A DNA stretch of 15,576 nt from an uncultured Clostridia bacterium (GCA_944369635.1 CALVXL010000073.1:1-15576); one strand, 5' to 3'; positions 7,406 to 14,624 are shown, numbered from the stretch's first letter. Numbers and translations: made by a program. The notes: generated by a model not told the origin, from the letters alone.

Positions 7406-9232
7406 TTATTCAAGTCCTTTCGCCTTGCGCTTCAGACGCGTTTCCGTGTCGAGCGTTTTCTTTCTGATTCTCAAACTCTTCGGCGTAACTTCCAAAAGCT
7501 CGTCGTCGTTGATGTATTCCATCGACTCTTCCAAACTCATGATCTTCGGCGTTTCCAGGCGGAGCGCGTCGTCGCTGCCCGCCGCGCGCATGTTCGTCAT
7601 GTGCTTTTTCTTGCAGACGTTAACGGAAATATCTTCCGCTTTCGGCGATTCGCCGACGACCATACCCTCATAAACTGGCGTTCCGGGTCCGATAAAGAGT
7701 TTGCCCCTGCCCTGCGCGTTAAACAATCCGTACGTTACCGCCTCGCCCGTTTCGAACGCGACGAGAGAGCCCGTCTGCCGACGCACGATATCCCCTTTAT
7801 ACGGCTGATAATCCATAAAGATGGTGTTGAACACCCCTTCGCCGCGGGTATCGGTCAGAAACTGGCTTTTATAACCGAAAAGACCGCGCGCGGGAACGGC
7901 AAATTCCAGACGAATACGCGAACCGATGTTTTCCATCTGCAACAGTTCGCCCTTTCTTTCTCCCATGCTGGAAAACACCGTACCCGTCTTGTCTTCGGGC
8001 ACGTCCACCACAAGCCGCTCGATCGGTTCGCACTTCACCCCGTCGATTTCCTTATATAAAACTTTGGGCGCGCCTACCTGAAACTCGTAGCCGCCGCGGC
8101 GCATGCTTTCGATCAGAATGGAAAGGTGCATTTCCCCTCTGCCGCATACCCGGTAAGAATCGGAAGAATCGGTTTCCTCCACGCGGAGGGAAACGTCTTT
8201 CAAAAGCTCTTTAAACAACCTGTCGCGCAAATGCCTTGTGGTTACAAACTTGCCTTCTTTTCCCGCGAAAGGCGAATCGTTGACGGAAAAAGTCATTTCC
8301 ACCGTCGGTTCGCTGATCTTGACAAACGGCACCGCTTCGATTTTGTTTCTGGAACATACCGTATCGCCGATGGAGATGTTTTCCAACCCCGAAAAGCAGA
8401 CGATGTCACCCGCGATCGCCGTATCCACGGGCGTGCGGTTCAGGCCCTCGATCTGATAAAGCGCCACGATCCTGCCCGAGCAGACCTTCCCTTCTATGTT
8501 ATAGTTGCAGATCGCCACGTCGTCGTTGACGGAAATGGCTCCGCGCTCGATCCTGCCGATCCCGATACGCCCTACATAATCGTTGTAATCGATGGAGGAA
8601 ACAAGCAGTTGCAATTCTCCGTTTTCGTCCACCGTCTGCGGTTCGAAATGCTCGATAATGGCGTCAAACAGCGGTTTCAGGTCCGTGCCTTCGCGGGCGG
8701 GATCCAAACTCGCCGTGCCGTTTCTTCCCGAACAGAACACGATGGGGCTCATCAGCTGTTCGTCCGTCGCGTTGAGTTCCAAAAGAAGTTCCAAAATTTC
8801 CTCTTTCACTTCTTCGCTGCGCGCGTCGGGACGGTCGATCTTATTGACCACGATGATGAGCTTATGCCCTAAATCGAGCGCCTTTTGCACCACGAACCGC
8901 GTCTGCGGCATAGGCCCTTCGCAGGCGTCCACCAAAACCAGAACGCCGTTTACCATTTTGAGCACGCGCTCCACTTCCCCGCCGAAATCGGCGTGTCCCG
9001 GCGCGTCCACAATGCTGATCTTCCCGCCGTTATAGAACGCGGAGGTATTTTTTGCAAGTATGGTGATGCCGCGCTCCCGTTCCAGATCGCCGGAGTCCAT
9101 CACCCTGTCCTGTACCTGCTGATTGTCGCGGAATATGCCGCCCTGCTTGAGCATTTCGTTGACAAGCGTCGTCTTGCCGTGGTCGACGTGCGCTATGATC
9201 GCCACATTTCTCAAATCGTCTCTTCTTATCAA
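7406..9232 (-). CDS. typA: Ribosome-associated GTPase BipA/TypA
   Basis: BipA/TypA is a translational GTPase related to EF-G that aids 50S ribosome assembly and adaptation to cold and other stress. With a TTG start at 9230-9232 the protein has 608 residues, the normal family length, and begins IRRDDLRNVAIIAHVDHGKTT after the initiator. GTPase motifs: P-loop AHVDHGKT (14-21), switch region RERGITI, G3 DAPGHADFGGE, G4 NKIDRPDA and the G5-like CSGRNG. The C-terminal half has the EF-G-like domains and the BipA-specific end with TPKSLRIRKK. The TTG follows GGGAGATGAG; upstream in-frame codons would add about 46 residues encoded by the structured leader and are unlikely to be translated. mrp follows after 16 bases. 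It has its own promoter and no clear terminator separates it from the Nudix gene upstream. Confidence 0.95.
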   Translation of the reverse strand: MIRRDDLRNVAIIAHVDHGKTTLVNEMLKQGGIFRDNQQVQDRVMDSGDLERERGITILAKNTSAFYNGGKISIVDAPGHADFGGEVERVLKMVNGVLVLVDACEGPMPQTRFVVQKALDLGHKLIIVVNKIDRPDARSEEVKEEILELLLELNATDEQLMSPIVFCSGRNGTASLDPAREGTDLKPLFDAIIEHFEPQTVDENGELQLLVSSIDYNDYVGRIGIGRIERGAISVNDDVAICNYNIEGKVCSGRIVALYQIEGLNRTPVDTAIAGDIVCFSGLENISIGDTVCSRNKIEAVPFVKISEPTVEMTFSVNDSPFAGKEGKFVTTRHLRDRLFKELLKDVSLRVEETDSSDSYRVCGRGEMHLSILIESMRRGGYEFQVGAPKVLYKEIDGVKCEPIERLVVDVPEDKTGTVFSSMGERKGELLQMENIGSRIRLEFAVPARGLFGYKSQFLTDTRGEGVFNTIFMDYQPYKGDIVRRQTGSLVAFETGEAVTYGLFNAQGRGKLFIGPGTPVYEGMVVGESPKAEDISVNVCKKKHMTNMRAAGSDDALRLETPKIMSLEESMEYINDDELLEVTPKSLRIRKKTLDTETRLKRKAKGLE

Positions 9233-9252
9233 AATCTCATCTCCCGTTTCAC

Positions 9253-9278
9253 CGCGCCGCCCAAAAAGCGGCGGCGCG
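9253..9278 (-). promoter_or_regulatory. GC-rich hairpin in the typA leader
   Basis: A 9-bp all-GC stem (CGCGCCGCC arm, 9253-9261 with 9270-9278) lies in the leader about 20 bases before the TTG start and just upstream of the Shine-Dalgarno site. No T-run follows on the minus strand, so it is not a terminator. A control of translation or mRNA stability is possible; that is inference. Confidence 0.55.
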
Positions 9279-9341
9279 CAAACCGCACTTTTTTCACTCT
9301 TTTTACGGTTTCGTATACTTTTTAAATCCTGTCCGGCAAAA

Positions 9342-9370
9342 ATACTATCAAATCGCCGAAAAAATGTCAA
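9342..9370 (-). promoter_or_regulatory. Sigma-A promoter of typA-mrp
   Basis: Minus-strand -35 TTGACA (9365-9370, full consensus) and -10 TAGTAT (9342-9347) have a 17-bp spacer. The predicted start is near 9335, giving a leader of about 100 bases. It lies 12 bases past the Nudix stop codon. Confidence 0.8.
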
Positions 9371-9382
9371 CCGTAGAGGGGA

Positions 9383-9919
9383 CTATTTTTCCGCTTTATC
9401 CAAAAAATAATGCAAAAGCGCGATGAGCGTTTTGCCGTCCTTAATTTGCCCGCTCTTCATCATGCGGCGCACTTTTTCTTCTTCGATCCACTCGCCCGTC
9501 AGAAATTCGTTCTCGTCGAGGTGCGCTTTACCGTTTTTAAAACGGTCGCAACGGTATATGTAAATGTGTTCCGAACTGTACCCGGGCGTCGGATAAGTTT
9601 CGTAAAGGAGCGTCGCGTCCTCCGCAACGAGCCCGCATTCCTCTTCCAGCTCGCGGATCGCCGTGTTTTTGGGGTCTTCCCCTTTTTCCAGCTTGCCCGC
9701 GGGAATTTCGTAAATCGCCTCGCCCAGCGCATAGCGGTATTGTTTTACGAACAAAATCCTGCCGTCCTTTGCCGCCAGCACACAGCTGCCGCCGTTATGC
9801 AAAACGACTTCGCGTTTGCTCGTTTTGCCGTTGGGCAAAAGCACTTCGTCGCATTTGAGCGACAGAATCTTGCCGCTGTATATCACGTTTTCCTTAACGG
9901 TCTTTTCAATAAGTTCCAT
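9383..9919 (-). CDS. Nudix hydrolase, ADP-ribose pyrophosphatase type
   Basis: This 178-residue enzyme should cleave nucleoside diphosphates linked to another group; members of this length and layout commonly hydrolyse ADP-ribose to AMP and ribose-5-phosphate. The full Nudix box GX5EX7REUXEEXGU is present as GKLEKGEDPKNTAIRELEEE followed by CGL, just after YEIPAG, a typical lead-in for ADP-ribose pyrophosphatases. The segment TYPTPGYSSEHIYIY downstream of the box also fits that subgroup. The start ATG at 9917-9919 shares one base with the stop codon of the upstream gene (TAATG), and an AGGAAG site lies just ahead inside that gene, so translation is likely coupled. No terminator is seen before the typA promoter. 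Confidence 0.9.
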   Translation of the reverse strand: MELIEKTVKENVIYSGKILSLKCDEVLLPNGKTSKREVVLHNGGSCVLAAKDGRILFVKQYRYALGEAIYEIPAGKLEKGEDPKNTAIRELEEECGLVAEDATLLYETYPTPGYSSEHIYIYRCDRFKNGKAHLDENEFLTGEWIEEEKVRRMMKSGQIKDGKTLIALLHYFLDKAEK

Positions 9920-10710
9920 TAAAGCATCTTCCTTTCTTTCAGAATTTTTTCTATCTTCTCGGCGTGCAGCGGCACGTTCGGCAACGCTTCGCACATGAAT
10001 TTATACCCGGCGAACGCCGTCTGAATGCGCAAACGGTCGCTTTCGTCCAACGCGGATAAAAAGCCGCTCGTTACGCCGAGCGCAAGCGCCAGCCGTTCCT
10101 CCTTTTCCCCCGATGCCATCAGCGCGCTTTCGTCGTTTTTCAGCAGTTTGCGCACGAAGGAAATCGCCTGTTCGTCCACCGCGTCGTCCTCGGGCAGTTT
10201 GCGTTTGCGCATGACGGTAAGCGACGGCATGCTTTGCGCAACGGACGGCATACGCGGCATACGTTCGGTAAAGCGGCTTTCTTCCAACCCGTCGAAGATC
10301 AGTTTCACGGCATTGCGGAACGGCTTGACGAATTCTTCCGTAAAAGCGGCGTAGGAATTAAACAAACTTCCGTCGCCGTAGAAAAATGTCTTCATAAACA
10401 GGCCGAGATCGATTTCCCCCGAATCGATTTTGATGAGCACGGTGAATACCAACGCGATCATGTCCTTTGCGGAGGCAGGCGCATGGTATTCGCTGATGAG
10501 GGAATTGTCCTCCGACCCCACAAAACTTTCGGTAAAGACCTTTTCAAAGTCGAAGTCCTTCAGACAGCTTTCCAAAAGGCTGACGACGGCAGGCGAAACC
10601 GCCACGGTTTTTAAAAGTCCCGCGAGCTTGGCGTCGGCAAAAATATATTTGGATTCGATGAGTTCGTCCGCTTTTTCCAAAAATGCGTTGAGTTGTTTTC
10701 TTTCGTCCAC
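9919..10710 (-). CDS. Soluble helical protein of unknown function
   Basis: With a GTG start at 10708-10710 the product has 263 residues. AGGAG lies six bases before the GTG; the reading frame is open much further upstream, but that part is antisense to the DUF4364 gene and lies beyond the promoter. The protein has no signal peptide or transmembrane helix and looks mostly alpha-helical, with two helical regions joined by a Met/Pro/Arg-containing linker (about 149-172, with the repeated MPRMPS and MPSLT pattern). The second region ends in a basic helix (EKIEKILKERKML). I do not recognise a family. Its stop overlaps the Nudix start, so it is co-translated with that enzyme, and its promoter overlaps that of the divergent DUF4364 gene. 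Confidence 0.75.
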   Translation of the reverse strand: MDERKQLNAFLEKADELIESKYIFADAKLAGLLKTVAVSPAVVSLLESCLKDFDFEKVFTESFVGSEDNSLISEYHAPASAKDMIALVFTVLIKIDSGEIDLGLFMKTFFYGDGSLFNSYAAFTEEFVKPFRNAVKLIFDGLEESRFTERMPRMPSVAQSMPSLTVMRKRKLPEDDAVDEQAISFVRKLLKNDESALMASGEKEERLALALGVTSGFLSALDESDRLRIQTAFAGYKFMCEALPNVPLHAEKIEKILKERKML

Positions 10711-10734
10711 TTTCTGCTCCTCAGAGAAAAATAC

Positions 10735-10763
10735 TTGACAATTTGGATTTCTTTCCTTATGAT
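10735..10763 (+). promoter_or_regulatory. Upstream promoter toward the DUF4364 gene
   Basis: -35 TTGACA (10735-10740) and -10 TATGAT (10758-10763) have a 17-bp spacer. The predicted start near 10770 would give a leader of about 100 bases that also contains the second promoter. Confidence 0.55.
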
Positions 10764-10791
10764 TATAACACAATTTCCCGAAAACTACCAA
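10762..10791 (-). promoter_or_regulatory. Promoter of the unknown-Nudix unit
   Basis: A consensus -10 TATAAT lies on the minus strand at 10762-10767. The best -35 is a partial TTGGTA at 10786-10791 with an 18-bp spacer. Its -10 overlaps by two bases the -10 of the opposing promoter at 10735-10763, so the two cannot be occupied at once. Confidence 0.5.
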
Positions 10792-10818
10792 TGTTTTTGA
10801 AAATTTTAGCGAATTATG

Positions 10819-10846
10819 TTTACAAAATCGGAATTTATGGTATAAT
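10819..10846 (+). promoter_or_regulatory. Proximal promoter of the DUF4364-TSCPD unit
   Basis: -35 TTTACA (10819-10824), a 16-bp spacer, and a consensus -10 TATAAT (10841-10846) with an extended TG motif just ahead. The predicted start near 10853 is 18 bases before the ATG, leaving room for the GAGAGG ribosome site. Confidence 0.75.
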
Positions 10847-10870
10847 GGTTGCAAGCGGGAGAGGTATAAT

Positions 10871-11398
10871 ATGCAGGTAAAAGGCGATTCGTCGTTAAAC
10901 AAGTTAATAATTTTATTCGTTTTCGATAAGATGGAAGTGCCTTTATCCGAAAATACCATTCTGGATATGTGCTGCTCGAGCAATAACTGGATTGCGTATA
11001 TGGACTGCCAGCCCATCATCGCGCAGCTCATCGAGCACGGGTTCATTTACGATATTTCCACGTCGTCCGGCGAACCGATGTACACCATCACCCCGGACGG
11101 TCGGGTGTGTTTAGCGAATTTCTTTATCAAAATACCCGCCAGCACGCGGGAGGAAATTGCGCTGTTCATTAAAAACAACCGCAACAAATACCGCAGAAAA
11201 CAGGAATGCGTTGCGGACTATTACATGAATAAAGACGGTACATATACGGTTTATCTGAAAATTATCGAACCGATCCAGCCCCTGCTGGAACTTAAATTCG
11301 TCGTACCCAACCGGCAGGCGGCGAAAGACATTTATAAAAAATGGGAAGAAAAGGCTGCGAGCGTTTATTCTCTCATTTACGATAATCTGGTAGACTGA
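10871..11398 (+). CDS. DUF4364 family protein, winged-helix type
   Basis: This 175-residue soluble protein matches DUF4364, a family widespread in Clostridia with no known function. The N-terminal part (about 5-80, NKLIILFVFDKMEVPLSENTI, then Q-P-I-I-AQLIEHGFIY and a short hairpin MYTITPDGRVCLANFF) has the helix and wing pattern of a winged-helix DNA-binding domain. The C-terminal part (about 95-175) has a basic helix IKNNRNKYRRKQE followed by strands (YTVYLKIIEPIQPLLELKFVV), which may serve for dimer formation or ligand binding. The ATG follows GAGAGG. The TSCPD-domain gene starts 14 bases after its stop, so the two are co-transcribed. A transcription regulator is the likely role, by inference from the fold. 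Confidence 0.88.
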   Translation: MQVKGDSSLNKLIILFVFDKMEVPLSENTILDMCCSSNNWIAYMDCQPIIAQLIEHGFIYDISTSSGEPMYTITPDGRVCLANFFIKIPASTREEIALFIKNNRNKYRRKQECVADYYMNKDGTYTVYLKIIEPIQPLLELKFVVPNRQAAKDIYKKWEEKAASVYSLIYDNLVD

Positions 11399-11412
11399 CA
11401 AGGAGGTAAATT

Positions 11413-11667
11413 ATGCAGACGTACATTACGAAAGGAACTTGTTCGAGACAAATCATTTACGACGTCACGCCCGACAATAAAGTTACGGGCGTGAAATTCA
11501 TAGGCGGTTGTTCGGGAAATTTGCAGGCGATTTCCAGGCTTGTGGAAGGCAAGGACGTGGACGAAGTGATCGCCCTTTTACAAGGTATCAAGTGCAGGAG
11601 CAACACTTCCTGCGGCGATCAGTTCGCACAGGCGCTCATCGAATACAAGAACCGTAACCAAAGATAG
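11413..11667 (+). CDS. TSCPD-domain protein, TIGR03905 type
   Basis: This 84-residue protein matches the stand-alone TSCPD-domain family of Clostridia (TIGR03905). TSCPD domains otherwise occur at the end of B12-dependent ribonucleotide reductases, where the cysteines may bind metal. Visible features are the strand pattern TYITKGTCSRQIIYDV (4-19), the FIGGCSGN turn and the segment KCRSNTSCGDQFAQAL, in which TSCGDQ replaces the name-giving TSCPDQ. Four cysteines (in GTCS, GGCS, IKCR, TSCG) could form a metal site. The ATG has an excellent AAGGAGG site six bases upstream. The gene follows DUF4364 by 14 bases and is closed by a terminator. Its function is not known. Confidence 0.9.
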   Translation: MQTYITKGTCSRQIIYDVTPDNKVTGVKFIGGCSGNLQAISRLVEGKDVDEVIALLQGIKCRSNTSCGDQFAQALIEYKNRNQR

Positions 11668-11676
11668 CGTAAAATC

Positions 11677-11700
11677 GGACGGCAAAAGCCGTTCTTTTTT
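11677..11700 (+). terminator. Intrinsic terminator after the TSCPD gene
   Basis: A 7-pair stem including one G-U pair (GGACGGC, AAAA loop, GCCGTTC; 11677-11694) is followed by TTTTTT. It lies ten bases past the stop codon. Confidence 0.8.
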
Positions 11701-11734
11701 ATTCCTCTTAAAAACACGTTCCTCATCAAAAAAC

Positions 11735-11770
11735 GCGGCGCGGCAGAAATCTGCCGCGCCGCATTATTTT
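11735..11770. terminator. Bidirectional terminator between converging genes
   Basis: A 13-bp GC-rich inverted repeat (GCGGCGCGGCAGA at 11735-11747 with 11750-11762) is flanked by AAAAAA on the left (11728-11733) and ATTATTTTT on the right. It can serve both the plus-strand TSCPD unit and the minus-strand membrane protein gene that ends at 11802. Confidence 0.8.
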
Positions 11771-11801
11771 TCCGTATTGAATCAGAAAGCGAATCTTACG
11801 C

Positions 11802-12755
11802 TTATTCTTCGTCGATCTTTTTGAAAAGGTCCTCTTCCTCGTCTTCCGACTTGGGCGGACGGACGATTTCGTCGGGCGCAAGATAATATTTTTTGCGCGT
11901 TGTCGTGTACTGGCTGACAAAACGGAAAGTCGTTATAATGAGCGTGGTGAGAGGCAACGTGAGCAAAAGTCCCGTGCCGACGGTAAACACCGCAAAGCTG
12001 ATATTTGCGTAAAGCATGATGATGTTTATGGTGAAATAGTTGTTGAATTTTCTGATAAAGTCATGTGCGGGAACTTTTACCGATTCGCGGAAAGCCTTGT
12101 CCGTGCGCATCTTATCGGCTATGACGTTGGGCATAAAATCGGACATAAAGACTTGCTTTACGGAAAGCAACATTCCCGCCGCCAGAAGCGCGAGAAAGAT
12201 CGCCGCAAGCGCATAAGGCACGAGCCAAAGAATGAAAAAGCATAAACAAACCGCCGCCACATAGAAAACCAGCGATATGGCGAGTTCGATTAGCGAATAC
12301 AGACTGGCCTTTCCCAAAGAATTGAACACCCCGACGGTAAATCCCGTATTGGTCAGGCTGGACATATAGTCGTTGACCATTTTTCCCAAAGAAAAGTTGG
12401 CGATGTTCGTGAAAAACATTCCGACAAAATAAAACAGACTGAACGCCCCGGCAAGTCCCACGATCTGCCACACGTTTTCGCGTATATACGTGGTAAAGGC
12501 CGCCAGATTATCCGAAAACGCTTGCTGCGCCGCGGAAATTTCGCTGCCCGGCTTAAAAATCGATTTTACGATCTCCCCGAACGCGGAAAGAAGTTTATTA
12601 AGGCTGCTCGCCTCGAGCAACTGGTTAAAATTCGGCAACAGCACGAACACGCCCACCGCAGCAAGCACTGCGAACACGATGAGTTTATAAATCAGCACTT
12701 TATACGTTGCGCCGAAATTCGCAAATATCAGTTTGATTGCGTTTTTCAATCTCAT
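11802..12755 (-). CDS. Polytopic membrane protein of unknown function
   Basis: This 317-residue protein has hydrophobic segments at about 19-40, 96-117, 153-175, 179-198 and a long one at 243-272, so five or six membrane helices. A hydrophilic loop (about 41-95) sits between the first two and a basic, cytoplasmic-looking loop at about 205-240. The C-terminal tail is strongly acidic (PPKSEDEEEDLFKKIDEE region, 300-317). I do not recognise the family. The ATG follows GGAGGT. The gene starts 19 bases after the small two-helix protein and is the last of the dtd operon; the bidirectional terminator lies just downstream. A transport or envelope-maintenance role is possible, but no catalytic or binding motif is visible. 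Confidence 0.82.
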   Translation of the reverse strand: MRLKNAIKLIFANFGATYKVLIYKLIVFAVLAAVGVFVLLPNFNQLLEASSLNKLLSAFGEIVKSIFKPGSEISAAQQAFSDNLAAFTTYIRENVWQIVGLAGAFSLFYFVGMFFTNIANFSLGKMVNDYMSSLTNTGFTVGVFNSLGKASLYSLIELAISLVFYVAAVCLCFFILWLVPYALAAIFLALLAAGMLLSVKQVFMSDFMPNVIADKMRTDKAFRESVKVPAHDFIRKFNNYFTINIIMLYANISFAVFTVGTGLLLTLPLTTLIITTFRFVSQYTTTRKKYYLAPDEIVRPPKSEDEEEDLFKKIDEE

Positions 12756-12774
12756 AATTTATACCTCCGCCCGC

Positions 12775-12978
12775 TTATTTGTTGCGCTTGCCGCGAACGT
12801 TTTTTACGTAAGCAAAGACTATGAGCGCGACGAGCAGCAACGCAAGCACGCCCGCCAGCACGAAAAGCACCGTTACGATGACGGTATAATCGAGCAACGC
12901 AAAGATGATGCCGCCGCTTAACGTGATGATGAGCAACGCGCAGATCACCGCCGTCAGCATAAAGGAATTATTCTTCAT
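12775..12978 (-). CDS. Small two-helix membrane protein
   Basis: This 67-residue protein consists almost wholly of two transmembrane helices (about 6-28 and 32-58), with a short basic C-terminus (YVKNVRGKRNK) that should stay in the cytoplasm. The ATG overlaps the end of dtd by 11 bases and has GGAGAAGAG directly upstream, so its translation is probably coupled to dtd. The next gene, a larger membrane protein, starts 19 bases after its stop. I do not recognise a family. The tight spacing suggests that it is real and may be a partner of the downstream membrane protein. Confidence 0.72.
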   Translation of the reverse strand: MKNNSFMLTAVICALLIITLSGGIIFALLDYTVIVTVLFVLAGVLALLLVALIVFAYVKNVRGKRNK

Positions 12979-13414
12979 TTCTCTTCTCCAAAATCAGGGT
13001 GAAAGGCCCGTCGTTGAGCTGGTCTATCTTCATATCCGCTCCGAATACGCCTAATTGCACGGGCACTTCGTTCTTTAGAAGCTTTGCCGCGTAGCGGTAA
13101 AGCTGTTCCGCGCGGACGGGTTCTTCCGCCGCCAGAAAATCGGGGCGGTTGCCGTGCGACGCGTTTGCGTAAAGCGTAAATTGCGAAACGAATAAAATCT
13201 GCCCGTCGACGTCCTTTATCGAACGGTTGATTTTGCCGTTTTCGTCTTCAAATATCCTGAGGTTCACGATTTTTTTCGCGAGGAACTCGGCTTCCTTTTC
13301 GGTATCTCCTTTCCGTACGCCGAAATAAACGACGTATCCTTTGCCGATTTCGGAAACGGTTTCCCCGTTGACTTTCAACCGCGCGTGCAAAACGCGTTGC
13401 AATACAGCTTTCAT
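12968..13414 (-). CDS. dtd: D-aminoacyl-tRNA deacylase
   Basis: DTD removes D-amino acids (and glycine) wrongly attached to tRNA, a cytoplasmic proofreading enzyme that works as a dimer. The 148-residue product begins MKAVLQRV, matching the usual MRAVVQRV start. The active-site motif SQFTLYA (77-83) and the GP motif in NDGPFTLIL (134-142), which reaches into the neighbouring subunit, are both present. The segment after SQFT is slightly unusual (ANASHGNRPDF), but its G-RP-F pattern is conserved. In-frame codons further upstream overlap the promoter and are rejected. There is no Shine-Dalgarno site before the ATG, and the predicted transcript starts one base ahead of it. The start of the next gene overlaps its end. 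Confidence 0.95.
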   Translation of the reverse strand: MKAVLQRVLHARLKVNGETVSEIGKGYVVYFGVRKGDTEKEAEFLAKKIVNLRIFEDENGKINRSIKDVDGQILFVSQFTLYANASHGNRPDFLAAEEPVRAEQLYRYAAKLLKNEVPVQLGVFGADMKIDQLNDGPFTLILEKRNEE

Positions 13415-13421
13415 ATGCTTA

Positions 13422-13450
13422 ATCATATCATTTAAAAGCAGTTTTGACAA
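13422..13450 (-). promoter_or_regulatory. Promoter of the dtd operon, predicted leaderless transcript
   Basis: Minus-strand -35 TTGTCA (13445-13450) and -10 TATGAT (13422-13427) have a 17-bp spacer. Seven bases separate the -10 box from the dtd ATG, so transcription should start about one base before the start codon. Confidence 0.7.
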
Positions 13451-13478
13451 TAATTTTCGAAAGGTTTTTCCGCCTCCG

Positions 13479-13507
13479 TTGACAAATCCGCACCGCTTTG
13501 CTATAAT
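13479..13507 (+). promoter_or_regulatory. Perfect-consensus promoter of the nucleotidyltransferase gene
   Basis: -35 TTGACA (13479-13484) and -10 TATAAT (13502-13507) are both full consensus with a 17-bp spacer. The ATG begins eight bases after the -10 box, so the predicted start site (13514) is one base before it. Confidence 0.85.
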
Positions 13508-13514
13508 TTTTTAT

Positions 13515-14618
13515 ATGAATACATCTGCCGAATTATTATTGAATGCCGTAAAATCCAAATTGCACGGTTTGCCGTGCGACGTCGAATCGCTGCCGAAAAC
13601 CCTTGCGCTTGCGAAACGGCATTCCGTACTCAATATGATTGCCGAAGACGCCCTGAAAGCCGACCTTCCCGAACAGGTACGCGCGAAACTGCTATCCTAT
13701 TATGCGGAATTTTTACGTCAGCAGGAATCGCTCACCTATGCGGCGGAAATTCTGTTTGCCAAACTGGAAGAAAATAATATCCCCTATATGCCGCTGAAAG
13801 GCTATTACCTTAAAAAGCTTTATCCCGATCCGCTGCTCAGAAGTTGTTGCGATCTGGACGTCTGGTTCGATCCCGCCCGCACGCAGGAAGTGAAAAAGCT
13901 GATGGATGAGCTGGGCTTTGAATTGAAAAGCTCCGGCGAAAACCATATGTTTCATACGCTTGGCACGGCGAGCGTGGAAATGCATTATTCTTTGGGTAAA
14001 GTTCCTTCCTGCCCCGACTATTATGACGACATACTGCCGCGGCTCAAACACGTAAGCGGCAGTTTATATAATTTTACGGACGAAGATTTTTACATTTTCG
14101 TCATCGTGCATTTATATAAGCATTTCAAAAGCGGCGGAACGGGTATCCGTTCGGTGGCGGACGTATATCTTTATAACGAAAAAAAGGCGCTCGATCGCGA
14201 ATATTTACAAAGAGAATTCGAAAAGTTGCAGCTTGTAACGTTTGAAGAAAAACTGCGCGCGCTTTCTTTCCGCTGGTTCGGCGACGGGGAATTGCCCGAA
14301 AACGATCCGCTTGCCGATTACATCCTATCGAGCGGCGTTTACGGAACGGTTAAAAATGCCACGGTAAACGGTGCGGCGAAACACGGAAAACGCGGATATT
14401 TTTTCAAACGCGCGTTTCCGGAAGTCGCAACGATGAAAAAGATCTTTCCCGTATTGGAAAAATGTATTCTGCTGTTGCCGTTTTGCTATATGTGGCGGCT
14501 AATAAAGGCGATATTCACCAAACCGCAAGCGGTAAAAAGTTCGCTTTCTTCATTTAAAAGCGCGGACGAAGAAGCCGTTGCCAAAGCCAACGAACTTTTT
14601 AACGACCTGGGCATTTAA
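13515..14618 (+). CDS. Uncharacterised nucleotidyltransferase-family protein
   Basis: This 367-residue protein matches the uncharacterised nucleotidyltransferase family (NTP_transf_5, PF14907). The opening ELLLNAVKSKLHG and the helical part up to about residue 90 are typical of the family. The core motif follows: PYMPLKGYYLKKLYPDPLLR (90-109), then CCDLDVWF (111-118), where the DLD acidic pair is the expected metal site, and VEMHYSLG (154-161) with a further acidic residue and His. The family is thought to move a nucleotide onto an unknown target. The N-terminus at 13515 fits the family, which argues against the longer reading frame from 13341 that runs through the promoter. There is no ribosome site; see the promoter entry. 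The gene stands alone and ends at a palindromic terminator. Confidence 0.85.
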   Translation: MNTSAELLLNAVKSKLHGLPCDVESLPKTLALAKRHSVLNMIAEDALKADLPEQVRAKLLSYYAEFLRQQESLTYAAEILFAKLEENNIPYMPLKGYYLKKLYPDPLLRSCCDLDVWFDPARTQEVKKLMDELGFELKSSGENHMFHTLGTASVEMHYSLGKVPSCPDYYDDILPRLKHVSGSLYNFTDEDFYIFVIVHLYKHFKSGGTGIRSVADVYLYNEKKALDREYLQREFEKLQLVTFEEKLRALSFRWFGDGELPENDPLADYILSSGVYGTVKNATVNGAAKHGKRGYFFKRAFPEVATMKKIFPVLEKCILLLPFCYMWRLIKAIFTKPQAVKSSLSSFKSADEEAVAKANELFNDLGI

Positions 14619-14624
14619 AAAAAT

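Noticed and set aside
6352..7467. Long plus-strand open frame of 371 codons over mrp
   Set aside because: It is antisense to a clear Mrp ATPase, runs through two terminators, and is His/Arg-rich like other shadow frames.
9253..9278. typA leader hairpin as a transcription attenuator
   Set aside because: No T-run follows the stem on the minus strand.
9233..9370. In-frame N-terminal extension of typA
   Set aside because: It would run through the promoter -35 box and the GC-rich leader hairpin, and family members start at the IRRDDLRN segment.
10711..11046. N-terminal extension of the unknown protein at 9919-10710
   Set aside because: It overlaps the divergent promoters and the DUF4364 coding region, while a GTG with a good AGGAG site gives a sensible start.
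13341..13514. Plus-strand extension of the nucleotidyltransferase gene
   Set aside because: It runs antisense through dtd and both promoters, and the family N-terminus begins at 13515.
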